Notes: generated from the letters alone by a model not told the origin. A stretch of DNA of 64,000 nucleotides from JAGOUA01 sp964428975 (GCA_964428975.1 CAYSAI010000005.1:1-64000); one strand, 5' to 3'. Positions 48,914 through 57,873 are shown, numbered from the stretch's first letter. A program made the numbers and translations.

Positions 48914-50758
48914 ATGTCTATGAACCCTACGCTTCGCAACGGACTCCTGATCGCTCTCGTGATTCTCGTCATGGGATTTGGGTTTTCCCAGCTCAACCTC
49001 GACAAGCCCGCGGAAGGCAATCTTCAAACCCTCGTGGAGGATATTCGCGCAAATCGTGTTGCCTCCATTGAAGTAAAGGGTCCTGAAATGACCGTTCGTC
49101 TCAAGGATGCGTCGATAAAAGTCGTTCAAAAAGAGTCGAATGAGTCGCTTTCCGAGCTTCTTCGCAACTACGGTATCGCTCCCGAAACCCTTCAGGCGCT
49201 CGGCATCACCGTCGTCCAACCCTCGGAATGGGAGCTCTTTCTTCCTGTTCTTCTCTCAAACCTGCTTCCTATTCTGATTCTTGTAGGCCTCATGGTGTAC
49301 ATGGCACGGCAAGCACAAGGCGGCGGTGGGCGAGCGATGAACTTCGGACAATCGACCGCGCGTGAAAACTCAAAAGAGGACCCCGTATTCACCTTTGCGG
49401 ATGTTGCAGGAGCAAAAGAAGCAAAACAGGAACTCCTTGAAATCGTGGAATTCTTGAAGCACCCCGAAAAGTTTGCCAAGCTCGGTGCGAAGATTCCGAA
49501 AGGTGTTCTCCTTATGGGTGGTCCAGGAACGGGAAAAACCCTTCTCGCGAAAGCCACGGCAGGCGAAGCGGGCGTGCCATTTTCCTTTTTAAGCGGTTCG
49601 GAATTCGTTGAGATGTTCGTCGGCGTTGGTGCTTCTCGCGTACGAGACCTCTTTGATCGTGCAAAGAAACAAGCGCCCTGTATCGTCTTTATTGATGAAA
49701 TCGACGCCGTGGGCCGACAGCGCGGTGCGGGTCTTGGCGGATCTCATGACGAGCGTGAACAAACCTTAAACCAAATCCTTGTTGAGATGGACGGCTTCGC
49801 TCCAAATATTGGTGTCATCGTCATGGCGGCGACGAACCGTCCGGATGTGCTTGACCCCGCCCTTCTTCGTCCAGGTCGTTTTGATCGACGTCTGGTGATT
49901 GATTCGCCCGACCTCAACGATCGCGAAGAAATCCTTCAGATTCATGCGAAGAACAAGCCTCTTGCGAAAGATGTCGCTCTTCGTCGTATCGCGGAACGTA
50001 CACCCGGTTTTTCTGGAGCGGATCTGGCGAATTTGATGAACGAAGCGGCTATTCTTGCGGCGCGTAACAATAAAGAAGAGATTATTCAGCTTGATATTAT
50101 CAACTCAATTGAGAAAGTCATGCTTGGTCCTGAACGTCGTAGCCATCTTATGAACGAAGAGGAGCGTCGCGTGACAGCTTACCATGAAGCAGGGCACGCG
50201 CTCGTTGCCTACCTCTCCCCAACCGCGGATGCCGTGCACAAAGTGTCTATTATTAGCCGTGGGCGCGCGGCCGGCTATACCATTAAGCTTCCTGTGGAGG
50301 ATCGTCGTATGCGTCGTTCTATGGAATATAAAGAAGATCTTGCGATGATGCTTGGCGGATTCGTCGCGGAAAAGAGCGTGTTTGGCGATATCACGACGGG
50401 TGCCACAAACGATATGCAGCAAGCGACACGTCTCGCGAGGAATATGGTCTCGCAATGGGGCATGTCTGAAAAACTAGGTCCGCGCGTGTATGGCGATCAG
50501 CCGGAAATGGTATTCCTTGGACGTGATTTTGGTGAGCAAAAAAACTATTCTGAAGCGCGTACCGAGATGATTGATCATGAGATTGATCGTTTGCTGAACG
50601 AAGCGCTTGAAACCGCGACCATGCTTCTTACAGAGAATCGTGACACACTCGATCGTCTTGCGGACTATCTCGTAGAACACGAGATTATCGAACGTGATGA
50701 GGTCGAACGGGTGATAGGTTTTCCTCCAGCGAATCGAAAAAATATTTTTGTCAGATAA
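48914..50758 (+). CDS. ftsH: ATP-dependent zinc metalloprotease FtsH
   Basis: A membrane-bound AAA+ protease degrading misfolded membrane and regulatory proteins. 614 residues: an N-terminal helix (about 6-25), a small external domain, and a second helix (FLPVLLSNLLPILILVGLMVYMA, about 107-130). The AAA domain has Walker A GGPGTGKT near residue 200, Walker B CIVFIDEIDAVGRQRG, and SRH ATNRPDVLDPALLRPGRFDRR. The zinc motif HEAGH lies near residue 423. Pore-loop FVEMFVGVGASRVRD is intact. The ATG at 48914 follows a TAAGCT -10 box by 5 bases; MSM offers a second ATG two codons later. Confidence 0.97.
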   Translation: MSMNPTLRNGLLIALVILVMGFGFSQLNLDKPAEGNLQTLVEDIRANRVASIEVKGPEMTVRLKDASIKVVQKESNESLSELLRNYGIAPETLQALGITVVQPSEWELFLPVLLSNLLPILILVGLMVYMARQAQGGGGRAMNFGQSTARENSKEDPVFTFADVAGAKEAKQELLEIVEFLKHPEKFAKLGAKIPKGVLLMGGPGTGKTLLAKATAGEAGVPFSFLSGSEFVEMFVGVGASRVRDLFDRAKKQAPCIVFIDEIDAVGRQRGAGLGGSHDEREQTLNQILVEMDGFAPNIGVIVMAATNRPDVLDPALLRPGRFDRRLVIDSPDLNDREEILQIHAKNKPLAKDVALRRIAERTPGFSGADLANLMNEAAILAARNNKEEIIQLDIINSIEKVMLGPERRSHLMNEEERRVTAYHEAGHALVAYLSPTADAVHKVSIISRGRAAGYTIKLPVEDRRMRRSMEYKEDLAMMLGGFVAEKSVFGDITTGATNDMQQATRLARNMVSQWGMSEKLGPRVYGDQPEMVFLGRDFGEQKNYSEARTEMIDHEIDRLLNEALETATMLLTENRDTLDRLADYLVEHEIIERDEVERVIGFPPANRKNIFVR

Positions 50759-50764
50759 CAAATG

Positions 50765-50784
50765 CCCCCTCTTGGAAGAGGGGG
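50765..50784. repeat. GC-rich palindrome after ftsH
   Basis: CCCCCTCTTGGAAGAGGGGG: a 9-bp perfect inverted repeat right after the ftsH stop, followed by TGAGTGGGATTG without a T-tract. It could end transcription weakly, or be one of the dispersed palindromes. Confidence 0.55.
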
Positions 50785-50797
50785 TGAGTGGGATTGT

Positions 50798-52036
50798 TTA
50801 CCTGCCTGCTACGTCGCGCGGCAAAGACGGGACCTCTGTGACACCGCCATCGCGCGTGGAACCCGTTCCCGGAAGCGTCGGGAGTCCCATCCGTGCGAAC
50901 ACGTTGCTCAAGTTCGAACGTGCCGTTGCGCACGCATTCACGTCGCCCTCCTGTCCTGCGCGAGGGCAGTACGTGAGCATGTGCTGAAGATACGGAACGA
51001 GCTCACGCGCACGCATCGCGTCAGGGAAGAGCGGATTCCGCTCCAATCCATTGACCTGCTCACGCGCATTCGCGTACCGCAGCTGTTCCTGCTCGCAACG
51101 CGTCGCTTCTGTTTGCGCCTGCACGATCGCACGAGGACGAAAGCCCTGCGCTCGCACTGCTTCGGCCGGCCAGAGAGCCATGCTCGGAGGAGCGACTTCA
51201 CGTCCCACGTCTCTCGGATCGATACGCGGCGCGAGGGAACGACCATCCTGACAGAGACGAAGCTCCGCATGCGCGCGATCCAGTTCGCGTGTCAGCTGCT
51301 CACGTGCCTGCGTCCCGAGAAGCACGATCGCGAGACGTGTCATGTCGGCAGAAGAAGATCCTCCAGATCCTCCAGCCGTTTCACGAAGGGAAGCGACCTG
51401 CGTTGAAAGATCTCGAACGCCCGTCCGCATTTGCTCTACCTCGCGTCGCGTTTCCGCAATGATGCGATGGTACGGAAGCAGATCGGCACGCTGGCAACGG
51501 AGACGCCCGACGGTGGTCTGGGCTGTGACAGCGAGGCGTTCGATCGCCTGCCGTGCGTCCGGCTGAACCAAGAGCCATGAGTACCCGTTTCGATCCGCGC
51601 ATGCAAGGCACTCGGTACGCTCATCCCCCGTCTCGCTGCCGCACATGCGACGACGAGAGGTGGTGTGGTGGGCGAGTCTGCGCTGCTCACGTGCGGCAGC
51701 TTCAGCGGCGACCGTTGTCGAATTCGTCGAAGTATTTGCCACGCTTGCCGGACACATGAACGACGTGAAAACGCTTCTGCCCGCACTCATGATGCTGGCC
51801 GCTCTCACGCACGAAGGAACATCCGTTCGGAGGAGGCATACGTTCATGTTGGGCGAGGTACTCTGCGCACACACCTGTGTTCGCATAGAAGTACCGTTCG
51901 TCGAAGCAAAGCAGTCGCGAAGACACAGACCGATCGGATCGAAGGAAACCTGCTGCGCGAACGCACGATTCGGAATGAAACTGCCGCCGATAGCGACGAT
52001 GAGACCCGCGAACCCCAAGGCACGTTTTCTCTGCAT
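50798..52036 (-). CDS. Exported hypothetical protein, GC-rich class
   Basis: A 412-residue protein. The ATG at 52036 has AGAAGGAGAG 4 bases upstream. The signal peptide MQRKRALGFAGLIVAIGGSF... ends near residue 29 (AFAQQ). The mature part has about a dozen scattered cysteines in its first half (LCLRDCF, VCAQ, VCLL, SCVR, MCGSE, CLACADRNG). A long Arg/Ala-rich helical or coiled-coil region (residues ~130-330) follows, with a Gly/Ser linker near 235. No family recognised. It may be a periplasmic or surface-exposed helical protein stabilised by disulphides. It diverges from the 52206 gene, which shares its composition. Confidence 0.72.
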   Translation of the reverse strand: MQRKRALGFAGLIVAIGGSFIPNRAFAQQVSFDPIGLCLRDCFASTNGTSMRTQVCAQSTSPNMNVCLLRTDVPSCVRAASIMSAGRSVFTSFMCPASVANTSTNSTTVAAEAAAREQRRLAHHTTSRRRMCGSETGDERTECLACADRNGYSWLLVQPDARQAIERLAVTAQTTVGRLRCQRADLLPYHRIIAETRREVEQMRTGVRDLSTQVASLRETAGGSGGSSSADMTRLAIVLLGTQAREQLTRELDRAHAELRLCQDGRSLAPRIDPRDVGREVAPPSMALWPAEAVRAQGFRPRAIVQAQTEATRCEQEQLRYANAREQVNGLERNPLFPDAMRARELVPYLQHMLTYCPRAGQEGDVNACATARSNLSNVFARMGLPTLPGTGSTRDGGVTEVPSLPRDVAGR

Positions 52037-52060
52037 GATTCTCTCCTTCTGGAGGGACGT

Positions 52061-52076
52061 CCGGAACCAGTTCCGG
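52061..52076 (-). promoter_or_regulatory. Leader stem-loop before the 52036 gene
   Basis: CCGGAA-CCAG-TTCCGG: a 6-bp stem with a tetraloop about 10 bases upstream of the ribosome-binding site. A possible promoter further up (TTGACC 52106-52111, GATTCT 52080-52085) has a long 20-base spacer and is doubtful. Confidence 0.4.
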
Positions 52077-52130
52077 TACAGAATCGTCCCATAAAAAAGA
52101 GAAATGGTCAAGAGGAGCGCGTCCAAATCA

Positions 52131-52160
52131 TTGACAGAATGGCCTCTTTTTGACTAGAAT
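52131..52160 (+). promoter_or_regulatory. Promoter of the 52206 gene
   Basis: TTGACA (52131-52136), 18-base spacer, TAGAAT (52155-52160). The predicted start (near 52167) coincides with a TCGCGA-ATGTC-TCGCGA hairpin (52169-52185) at the extreme 5' end of the mRNA. Confidence 0.75.
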
Positions 52161-52205
52161 AAGCCGTCTCGCGAATGTCTCGCGATGATCAACGAGGAGC
52201 TCATC

Positions 52206-52820
52206 ATGAGCGACGAACCAAAAGTGTCACAACCCCCTTCAAGCGTTCACACGGCAATCACCGTGCCCGCACCGGCGGATGAGGTAGATCACGAGGAACT
52301 GCACGACTCCGAGATCTTGAGTGCGTATCCGGAACCGATGCACACCGTCCATCTCCTGCTCATCGATACGCCAAACCTGAATACGGAGCGGCTCCGGATC
52401 TGTGGACAGGTGTTCGACCTCATCGAGAAGAGCGACGTACAGGGCTATCTCGCTTCCGGACATCCGACCTCACCTGTGCTGATCGTCGTCGTTTTCTGGA
52501 GCCAGCTCTTCGCGAAAGAGTGGTCCATCGCATCCGTTCACGCGACGATCGGCACACCGAAACACGCCATCGTGATTGATGATCGTGATCTGTTGCCCGA
52601 GGAGAGCCCCTATCGGCATCATCCAATTGCTGGGTGTAAGAGCTTCGGGAACTTCTTGCCCATTCACCATACGGTGAACGCTCTCGAGCGCAACCTCCTC
52701 CCCTTCCTCCGCCAATGGCTCGGTCTCACGGACTGGTTCGGAAAGACTTCGCCCAATGGGGGCTGGGGTTGGCCCGACGAGAGTCCGAAGAGCGACGAGC
52801 GCCCCTCTTCCATCCCCTGA
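52206..52820 (+). CDS. Hypothetical protein, GC-rich class
   Basis: A 204-residue protein of unknown function. The ATG at 52206 has GAGGAG 6 bases upstream; an in-frame ATG at 52185 has none. After an acidic, disordered first ~40 residues the sequence becomes alpha/beta: VHLLLIDTPNLNTERLRICGQVFDLIEKS, SPVLIVVVFWSQLF, HAIVIDDRDLLPEE, then a Trp-rich C-terminus (NGGWGWPDE). Alternating hydrophobic strands and helices resemble small Rossmann-like or TIR-like folds, but no motif allows a call. It is monocistronic with its own promoter and terminator. Confidence 0.68.
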   Translation: MSDEPKVSQPPSSVHTAITVPAPADEVDHEELHDSEILSAYPEPMHTVHLLLIDTPNLNTERLRICGQVFDLIEKSDVQGYLASGHPTSPVLIVVVFWSQLFAKEWSIASVHATIGTPKHAIVIDDRDLLPEESPYRHHPIAGCKSFGNFLPIHHTVNALERNLLPFLRQWLGLTDWFGKTSPNGGWGWPDESPKSDERPSSIP

Positions 52821-52851
52821 TTCTCCCACACGTGGATCAGGGGGTTTTTTT
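52814..52851 (+). terminator. Rho-independent terminator after the 52206 gene
   Basis: CCCCTGAT (52814-52821) and ATCAGGGG (52836-52843) form an 8-bp stem followed by GTTTTTTT. It includes the stop codon of the 52206 gene and overlaps the last codons of the convergent malic enzyme gene. Confidence 0.85.
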
Positions 52852-53994
52852 GACGCACGCCGCAACCGCTTCATGAAGACCTCCATCAAACATAGTAGGA
52901 AGAATGTGCGCAGGAGTTGGTTCTTTCACCGCATCGGCAATTGCCTGTGCTGCCACAAGCTTGATCTCATCCGTCACGCGCGTGATGCCCTGATCCAGCA
53001 TGCCGCGAAACAGTCCTGGATAGCAAAGCGCGTTGTTGCATTGGTTCGGATAATCGCTTCGACCGGTCGCCACAACGAGCGCTCCTGCCGCATGAGCCTC
53101 TTCCGGAAGAATCTCTGGCACAGGATTTGCGAGAGCAAACACAATTCCTTGTGGCGCCATGCTCTTGATGAGCTCTGCAGAAAACGCTCCTACAGCGCTC
53201 ACTCCAATAAGCACATCCGCTCCTTGTACGACCTCTTTTAATCCATCACCCCGCTGTCCGCACGTCGCCATCTCCGCAAGCCAGCGTTTTTCCTCTGTAA
53301 GACCTTCGCGAGAAGACCGAATCGCTCCCGTTCGATCAACCGCAACGAAGTGCTTCACGCCCGCCGTCCGCAGGAGCTTCGCAATAGCAACACCCGCTGC
53401 CCCAGCGCCATTCAACACCACACGTATCTCCTGCATGGTTTTTCCTGTCACTTTGAGGGCATTCAAAAGACCCGCCAGAACCACGATCGCGGTTCCATGT
53501 TGATCATCATGCATCACAGGAATCTGCATCCGCTCTTGAAGCGCGCGTTCAAGCGCAAAACAGCGCGGCGCGGAAATATCTTCGAGCTGAATCGCTCCAA
53601 ACGAAGGCTCGAGCGCGGCGATCATCGTGATAAGTTCGTCTGTATCTTGCGTATTGAGCACGAGCGGTACCGCATCGATCCCCGTAAATCGTTTAAAGAT
53701 GGCACATTTTCCTTCCATAACAGGAAGCGCCGCATAAGGACCAATATTGCCGAATCCAAGCACCGCGGAGCCATCAGACACCACTGCCACCGCGTTCGAA
53801 CGCCACGTGTAGCGATTCACCTCCTCAGGCGCTTCTGCGATACGTTTTGCCACCGCTCCCACGCCTGGAGAGTAGATCAGCGTCAGATCATCGAGCGATT
53901 CGATGGGTGCTTTTACCTGCATGTGTATTTTTCCGCGTAAAGAAGCGTGCAGGGCAAGTGCGTCCACCGCGAGCTGTTCAGGAGAGCGAGGCAT
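52837..53994 (-). CDS. NAD(P)-dependent malic enzyme
   Basis: Oxidatively decarboxylates malate to pyruvate. The short bacterial form, 385 residues. Motifs in order: LTLIYSPGVGAVAKRIAE, VVSDGSAVLGFGNIGPYAALPVMEGK, GAIQLEDISAPRCFALERAL, PVMHDDQHGTAIVVLAGLLNAL (metal/substrate site), the dinucleotide loop VVLNGAGAAGVAIAKLL, and ALANPVPEI. The catalytic Lys in the EGK/KCAIFKRF region is present. Cofactor preference cannot be told by eye. The ATG at 53994 gives the usual start; the upstream extension overlaps the engB promoter. It diverges from engB. Confidence 0.94.
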   Translation of the reverse strand: MPRSPEQLAVDALALHASLRGKIHMQVKAPIESLDDLTLIYSPGVGAVAKRIAEAPEEVNRYTWRSNAVAVVSDGSAVLGFGNIGPYAALPVMEGKCAIFKRFTGIDAVPLVLNTQDTDELITMIAALEPSFGAIQLEDISAPRCFALERALQERMQIPVMHDDQHGTAIVVLAGLLNALKVTGKTMQEIRVVLNGAGAAGVAIAKLLRTAGVKHFVAVDRTGAIRSSREGLTEEKRWLAEMATCGQRGDGLKEVVQGADVLIGVSAVGAFSAELIKSMAPQGIVFALANPVPEILPEEAHAAGALVVATGRSDYPNQCNNALCYPGLFRGMLDQGITRVTDEIKLVAAQAIADAVKEPTPAHILPTMFDGGLHEAVAACVKKTP

Positions 53995-54030
53995 AGATAT
54001 ATAGAGAGTAGGTCCTGTGAGGATACTTGG

Positions 54031-54059
54031 TTGCCTTGGCGCTCGCAATCGTCTATAGT
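54031..54059 (+). promoter_or_regulatory. Promoter of engB
   Basis: TTGCCT (54031-54036), 17-base spacer, TATAGT (54054-54059), then 6 bases to the ATG. Confidence 0.65.
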
Positions 54060-54065
54060 CCGCCC

Positions 54066-54623
54066 ATGTCTTCCCCTGTGTTTATTGGCGCATTCGCCTC
54101 ACCAAGCGAACTTCCCACACGATACGATCATGTATACGTGTGTATTGGACGATCCAACGTGGGAAAATCCAGCTTCGTGAATACCCTCACAAAAAGTACG
54201 ATCAGCCGCACGTCGCGCACTCCAGGACGTACGCAAACGTTAAACGCGTTTTCCTATGGAAAGCATACGCTTCTACTTGACCTTCCCGGCTATGGCTTCG
54301 CGGCGCACGCGCGAGAGAAGCGCAATCTGCTTGAAACGCGCATCTACGATACGCTCACGCAGCTTCGTCCTACGAAGATTTTTTTGTTGATCGACGCGTG
54401 CGTTGGCATCACCGCTCTTGATGAAGAAATGCTCGTCTTTCTTGAAACGGAACATCTTCCACATATCATCCTCGCGAATAAGATCGATAAACTCACGCAA
54501 AAAGAACGTGCCGCGCAGGAACGAGCGATTCGCGCAGGACTTCCTCCTGATGCGGAGCTGATCTTTTGTTCCGCTGCAAAAGGCACAGGCTTTGGAGAGA
54601 TACGCGGAATGCTTACCCGTTAA
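54066..54623 (+). CDS. engB: Ribosome-biogenesis GTPase EngB (YihA/YsxC)
   Basis: An essential GTPase needed for large-subunit assembly. 185 residues. G1 is IGRSNVGKSSFVN (about 28-40), G2 SRTSRTPGRTQTLN, G3 LLLDLPGYGFA, G4 ILANKIDKL, and G5 IFCSAAKG near the C-terminus. The ATG at 54066 follows a TATAGT box by 6 bases. Its 3' end overlaps the convergent methyltransferase gene by 4 bases. Confidence 0.95.
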   Translation: MSSPVFIGAFASPSELPTRYDHVYVCIGRSNVGKSSFVNTLTKSTISRTSRTPGRTQTLNAFSYGKHTLLLDLPGYGFAAHAREKRNLLETRIYDTLTQLRPTKIFLLIDACVGITALDEEMLVFLETEHLPHIILANKIDKLTQKERAAQERAIRAGLPPDAELIFCSAAKGTGFGEIRGMLTR

Positions 54624-55366
54624 CGTCTCCAAGAATAGGTGCGATAGCCCCAAAAACGAGAGGGAACCGTGCGCGCGACAAGATGTTGCCACGTCGTGAG
54701 CACGAAGCGCACGAACGGCGAACGCAAAAGAGATTTCCCCCAAGCGGGCACACGATAGTGATACGCAAGACGCCAATACAAAGACGGTTCATGTCGAACC
54801 ACCTGCACGACGGCAGATGAAGGAAAGAGCGGTAAAAGATCCTGCTCTTGAATAGCTCTCACGCCTCGTTCTGCGGGCTGGGTGAGCTGTTGAAGGAAGA
54901 TCAGCGGATGCAGAACATTGGGTTCGATAGCTATAACGACGCCCCCCTGCTTTGTCACGCGTTCCATCTCCTGTAAAAAAGCTCGCCGTTCTGCGGACGT
55001 CGCAAGATGATGCAGAACATCTCGACAAAAGACGAGGTCAAACGTTTTTTCCTCAAACGGAAGCGCGAAGCCATCACCCAAAGACACGGGCAAGTTCACG
55101 CGCTTCGCTGCATCCACCGCTTCCGGACATGGATCAATACCGGAACACGGCTTTGTCGCATCAAACATCTGCAGAAGCGCGAGATTTGTTCCTGCTCCAC
55201 ACCCCACTTCAAGAATACGCCCACCCACAGGAAGATGCTGTACACGCATGAAAAGCTGTTGCAAGATACGCATCTCTCCTTCTCGTACGAATGGTTCTTC
55301 CAAAATCCATGCATGGCGATACTCATACGGGGTGCTGCCAAAGTAGCGCGACTGGATCTTGTCCAT
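54620..55366 (-). CDS. SAM-dependent methyltransferase, class I
   Basis: A 248-residue enzyme. SAM-binding motif I is GGRILEVGCGAGTNLALL (near residue 50), then SGIDPCPEAVDAA and the post-II FDLVFCRDVLHHL with RVTKQGGVVIAIEPN. The C-terminal ~80 residues are basic, with amphipathic stretches (FVRFVLTTWQHLVAR) that could touch the membrane. The substrate is unknown; position next to glycan genes and the membrane-like tail suggest a lipid or sugar acceptor. It diverges from the glycosylphosphotransferase gene. Confidence 0.82.
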   Translation of the reverse strand: MDKIQSRYFGSTPYEYRHAWILEEPFVREGEMRILQQLFMRVQHLPVGGRILEVGCGAGTNLALLQMFDATKPCSGIDPCPEAVDAAKRVNLPVSLGDGFALPFEEKTFDLVFCRDVLHHLATSAERRAFLQEMERVTKQGGVVIAIEPNVLHPLIFLQQLTQPAERGVRAIQEQDLLPLFPSSAVVQVVRHEPSLYWRLAYHYRVPAWGKSLLRSPFVRFVLTTWQHLVARTVPSRFWGYRTYSWRR

Positions 55367-55394
55367 AGAATAGTCGTGATCGTACCAGAACCAC

Positions 55395-55423
55395 TTGAAA
55401 AAAACACCTTTTTCTGCAATGAT
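55395..55423 (+). promoter_or_regulatory. Promoter of the glycosylphosphotransferase gene
   Basis: TTGAAA (55395-55400), 17-base spacer, AATGAT (55418-55423), then 7 bases to an ATG at 55431. If it is real, upstream ATGs at 55419 and 55422 are not used. Confidence 0.5.
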
Positions 55424-55430
55424 GCTCGAT

Positions 55431-56756
55431 ATGATTCCGCGATCGTATCGAATAAAGCAGCTTCTCCTTGTGTTTGGAGATCTTTTCGTGTTCCAAACAG
55501 CCCTCGTGCTCGCGCTTCTTCTACGTTATGGAGCCATCACTGCGGGTATTCTTGAGCGGCATGTGGGCGTGTTCTTCGTCATCAGTCTTCTTTGGTGCGT
55601 CACGTTCTACATCAACCACCTCTATAGCCTCGAACCCCAGTCTCCTTTTCATCTTATACGCCGGTTTAGCCAGTCCATGCTCGTCAATTTTGCTCTGGCC
55701 ATCGCCTTTTTCTACCTCTTGCCGCTTGGGATTGAGCCGCGAACCAACCTGTTCCTTCATGGTGGCATCAGCCTCGTTCTTGGATGCGGATGGCGTATCT
55801 TCGCAGAACGTGTATTGATAAAAGGACAAAAATCTCGCCCATTTGCGTATATTGGTCCAAGCGAACATCTCCCGCGCGCGATCGAACTCATGCAAACGAA
55901 CCGTTTCGGCTACACGCTGGAAGAGAACGCTCTTTCCACCGAAGAGATGCGGCTCGCTCTCAACGAACGTCGCGTGCGCGGCATTCTTGTGCCGAATAAA
56001 CTCGTTCCTGACCGTTCACTGCGCGATCTTGTTCACACGGCGCTCTTTTTACGCGTCCCCATTCTTGATCTGATCGATCTCGAAGAAACGAGCGCCGGAC
56101 GTATTCCTCTTGCGTCGCTCAATGATACGTGGCTTCTTTTCCATCTGAAAGAGAATGAGAAAGCGCTCTCCGATCGAGCGAAGCGTTTGATTGATGTTCT
56201 TTGTGCGATTCCATTCGCTTTTCTCACGATCCTTCTTGCCCCTCTTCTGCTGCTTTTCAATCTGTTTTCCAATCGAGGACCGCTCTTGTATTCTCAAGAA
56301 CGTGTTGGTCTGCATGCCAAACCGTTTCGTTTATGGAAGTTTCGTACGATGCGTTTGGATGCGGAAGCGAACGGCCCTCGCTTCAGCGGAGGAACGGATA
56401 CCGATCCGCGTATCACCTCTCTTGGACGATGGCTCCGGAAGATACGTCTCGATGAGCTGCCGCAGGTGTGGAACGTCCTTCGGGGCGAGCTTTCGTTTAT
56501 CGGTCCACGGCCGGAGCGTCCGGAGTTTGTCGCGCCTCTTCTCGTACGCGAGCCGCTCTACGCGCTGCGCCATCTCACAAAACCTGGGCTCACGGGCTGG
56601 GCGCAGGTACAGTATCTCAAACCCAATCAAACGAATGAGGATAACCTTGTGAAGTTGCAGTACGATCTCTACTACTTAAAACATCGTTCACTTGTTCTGG
56701 ATGCGCTTATTCTGCTGAAGACCGTGGGGATTGTGGTGCGGAGGGAGGGGGTGTAG
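55431..56756 (+). CDS. Polyprenyl glycosylphosphotransferase (initiating sugar transferase)
   Basis: Starts a lipid-linked glycan by moving a sugar-phosphate to undecaprenyl-phosphate. About 441 residues from 55431; ATGs at 55419 and 55422 would add three or four. Four N-terminal helices (within residues ~10-130) are followed by a cytoplasmic Rossmann-like part and the bacterial sugar transferase domain. That domain has KRLIDVLCAIPFAFLTILLAPLLLL, YSQERVGLHAKPFRLWKFRTMR, RLDELPQVWNVLRGELSFIGPRPERP and KPGLTGWAQV. The DE pair and PRP motif of the WbaP/WcaJ group are intact. It opens the second envelope-glycan cluster. The last 50 bases overlap the convergent glycosyltransferase gene. Confidence 0.9.
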   Translation: MIPRSYRIKQLLLVFGDLFVFQTALVLALLLRYGAITAGILERHVGVFFVISLLWCVTFYINHLYSLEPQSPFHLIRRFSQSMLVNFALAIAFFYLLPLGIEPRTNLFLHGGISLVLGCGWRIFAERVLIKGQKSRPFAYIGPSEHLPRAIELMQTNRFGYTLEENALSTEEMRLALNERRVRGILVPNKLVPDRSLRDLVHTALFLRVPILDLIDLEETSAGRIPLASLNDTWLLFHLKENEKALSDRAKRLIDVLCAIPFAFLTILLAPLLLLFNLFSNRGPLLYSQERVGLHAKPFRLWKFRTMRLDAEANGPRFSGGTDTDPRITSLGRWLRKIRLDELPQVWNVLRGELSFIGPRPERPEFVAPLLVREPLYALRHLTKPGLTGWAQVQYLKPNQTNEDNLVKLQYDLYYLKHRSLVLDALILLKTVGIVVRREGV

Positions 56757-57870
56757 AGGCTCGCCAAAACAGCAGAAGCTTTCCCGCACGCTCTTTTGGC
56801 GTGAGAACAAGTTTGCTCACAGACGCATCAACGCGTTCCGCCTCTATCGGCTCGTGCGAACGAGACGTCGCTTGCAAAAGCGCGTGTTTCCACGCCTCGA
56901 CGTTATCTGCTTCGACGTATTCCACGAGAGGATAGTCGCTCATCGCTTCACGAATACTTGGCAGATCACTCACGAGAAGATACCGCTTTGCCGCGATTGC
57001 CTCGTAGATTTTCATGGGATTCGTGTCTTCCTGCGAAAGCGAGGTCTTTCCTGAATTCGGTACGAGAAGTACATCCGCCGCTTTCAACCACAACCGTACT
57101 TCTTCGCGAGAACGTTGCCCATGAAAGCGCACGTTCGAAGTGGTACCAGCAAGCTTCTTCATACGTACGAGATCTTCCCCAAGCCCTCCCACGATATGTA
57201 TTTCGAGCGCATCCGCAGGGAGAAATGCGGCGGCTTCCACCACCGTATCCACGCCTTTCCACGGAAAGAGCTGTCCGATATACACCGCGAGAAACACATC
57301 CTGTGAAAGCGCGAGCGCTTCTCGAGCCTCTGCGCGCGTGAAACGGTCAAGCTCTTCAAGAGAAAACGTGATGGGATTTGGGAGAACGATCGATGGAGGA
57401 AGTGACACTTCTAAGAGTTCCAATCTCTTCAGTTTTAGAGTATTCGTGCTCACAACTCCTTTCACCCTTCGCACAAGCGAACGCATACACGCACGACGAA
57501 ACCACGTATCGTTGTTTGGGAAATCATGCAGATCCCAGTACACCGGCGCAAAAAACGAACAGAGCCACGCCTGCACCGGGTCGTTGATAAGAAGCACATC
57601 CGCTTGCCAAGCGCGCATTTCACGAACACACGCGAGAAGATCCACCACGCGAAGCCACGAAAAGAGCGACGGACGTGTCAACAAACGAAAAGCTCCAAAC
57701 GGATGAAATGCCACGCCCGGAATCGGATTTGGTTGCTCCTGCGTTCGACGTGGATAGAACAACGCCACTTCCACTCCTTGTTCCGCAAACCCTCGCAGCA
57801 TCGCGTCTACTTGAATGCCGTAGGCTTTTTCCGTGGGATAACGCGCGTTGAGCGCGAGGCCGATTTTCAT
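56707..57870 (-). CDS. Glycosyltransferase, GT4 family
   Basis: A 387-residue GT-B enzyme. The N-terminus MKIGLALNARYPTEKAYGIQVDAMLRG is a typical acceptor domain. The donor domain has LAVYIGQLFPWKGVDTVVEAAAFL near residue 195 and LVPNSGKTSLSQEDTNPMKIYEAIAAKRYLLV near residue 275, with the EX7E-like acids. A Pro/Ser-rich C-terminal tail of ~20 residues overlaps the end of the opposite-strand sugar transferase, and may be poorly conserved. It diverges from the 57933 gene across a short spacer carrying a dyad. Confidence 0.87.
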   Translation of the reverse strand: MKIGLALNARYPTEKAYGIQVDAMLRGFAEQGVEVALFYPRRTQEQPNPIPGVAFHPFGAFRLLTRPSLFSWLRVVDLLACVREMRAWQADVLLINDPVQAWLCSFFAPVYWDLHDFPNNDTWFRRACMRSLVRRVKGVVSTNTLKLKRLELLEVSLPPSIVLPNPITFSLEELDRFTRAEAREALALSQDVFLAVYIGQLFPWKGVDTVVEAAAFLPADALEIHIVGGLGEDLVRMKKLAGTTSNVRFHGQRSREEVRLWLKAADVLLVPNSGKTSLSQEDTNPMKIYEAIAAKRYLLVSDLPSIREAMSDYPLVEYVEADNVEAWKHALLQATSRSHEPIEAERVDASVSKLVLTPKERAGKLLLFWRASTPPPSAPQSPRSSAE

Positions 57871-57873
57871 ACA

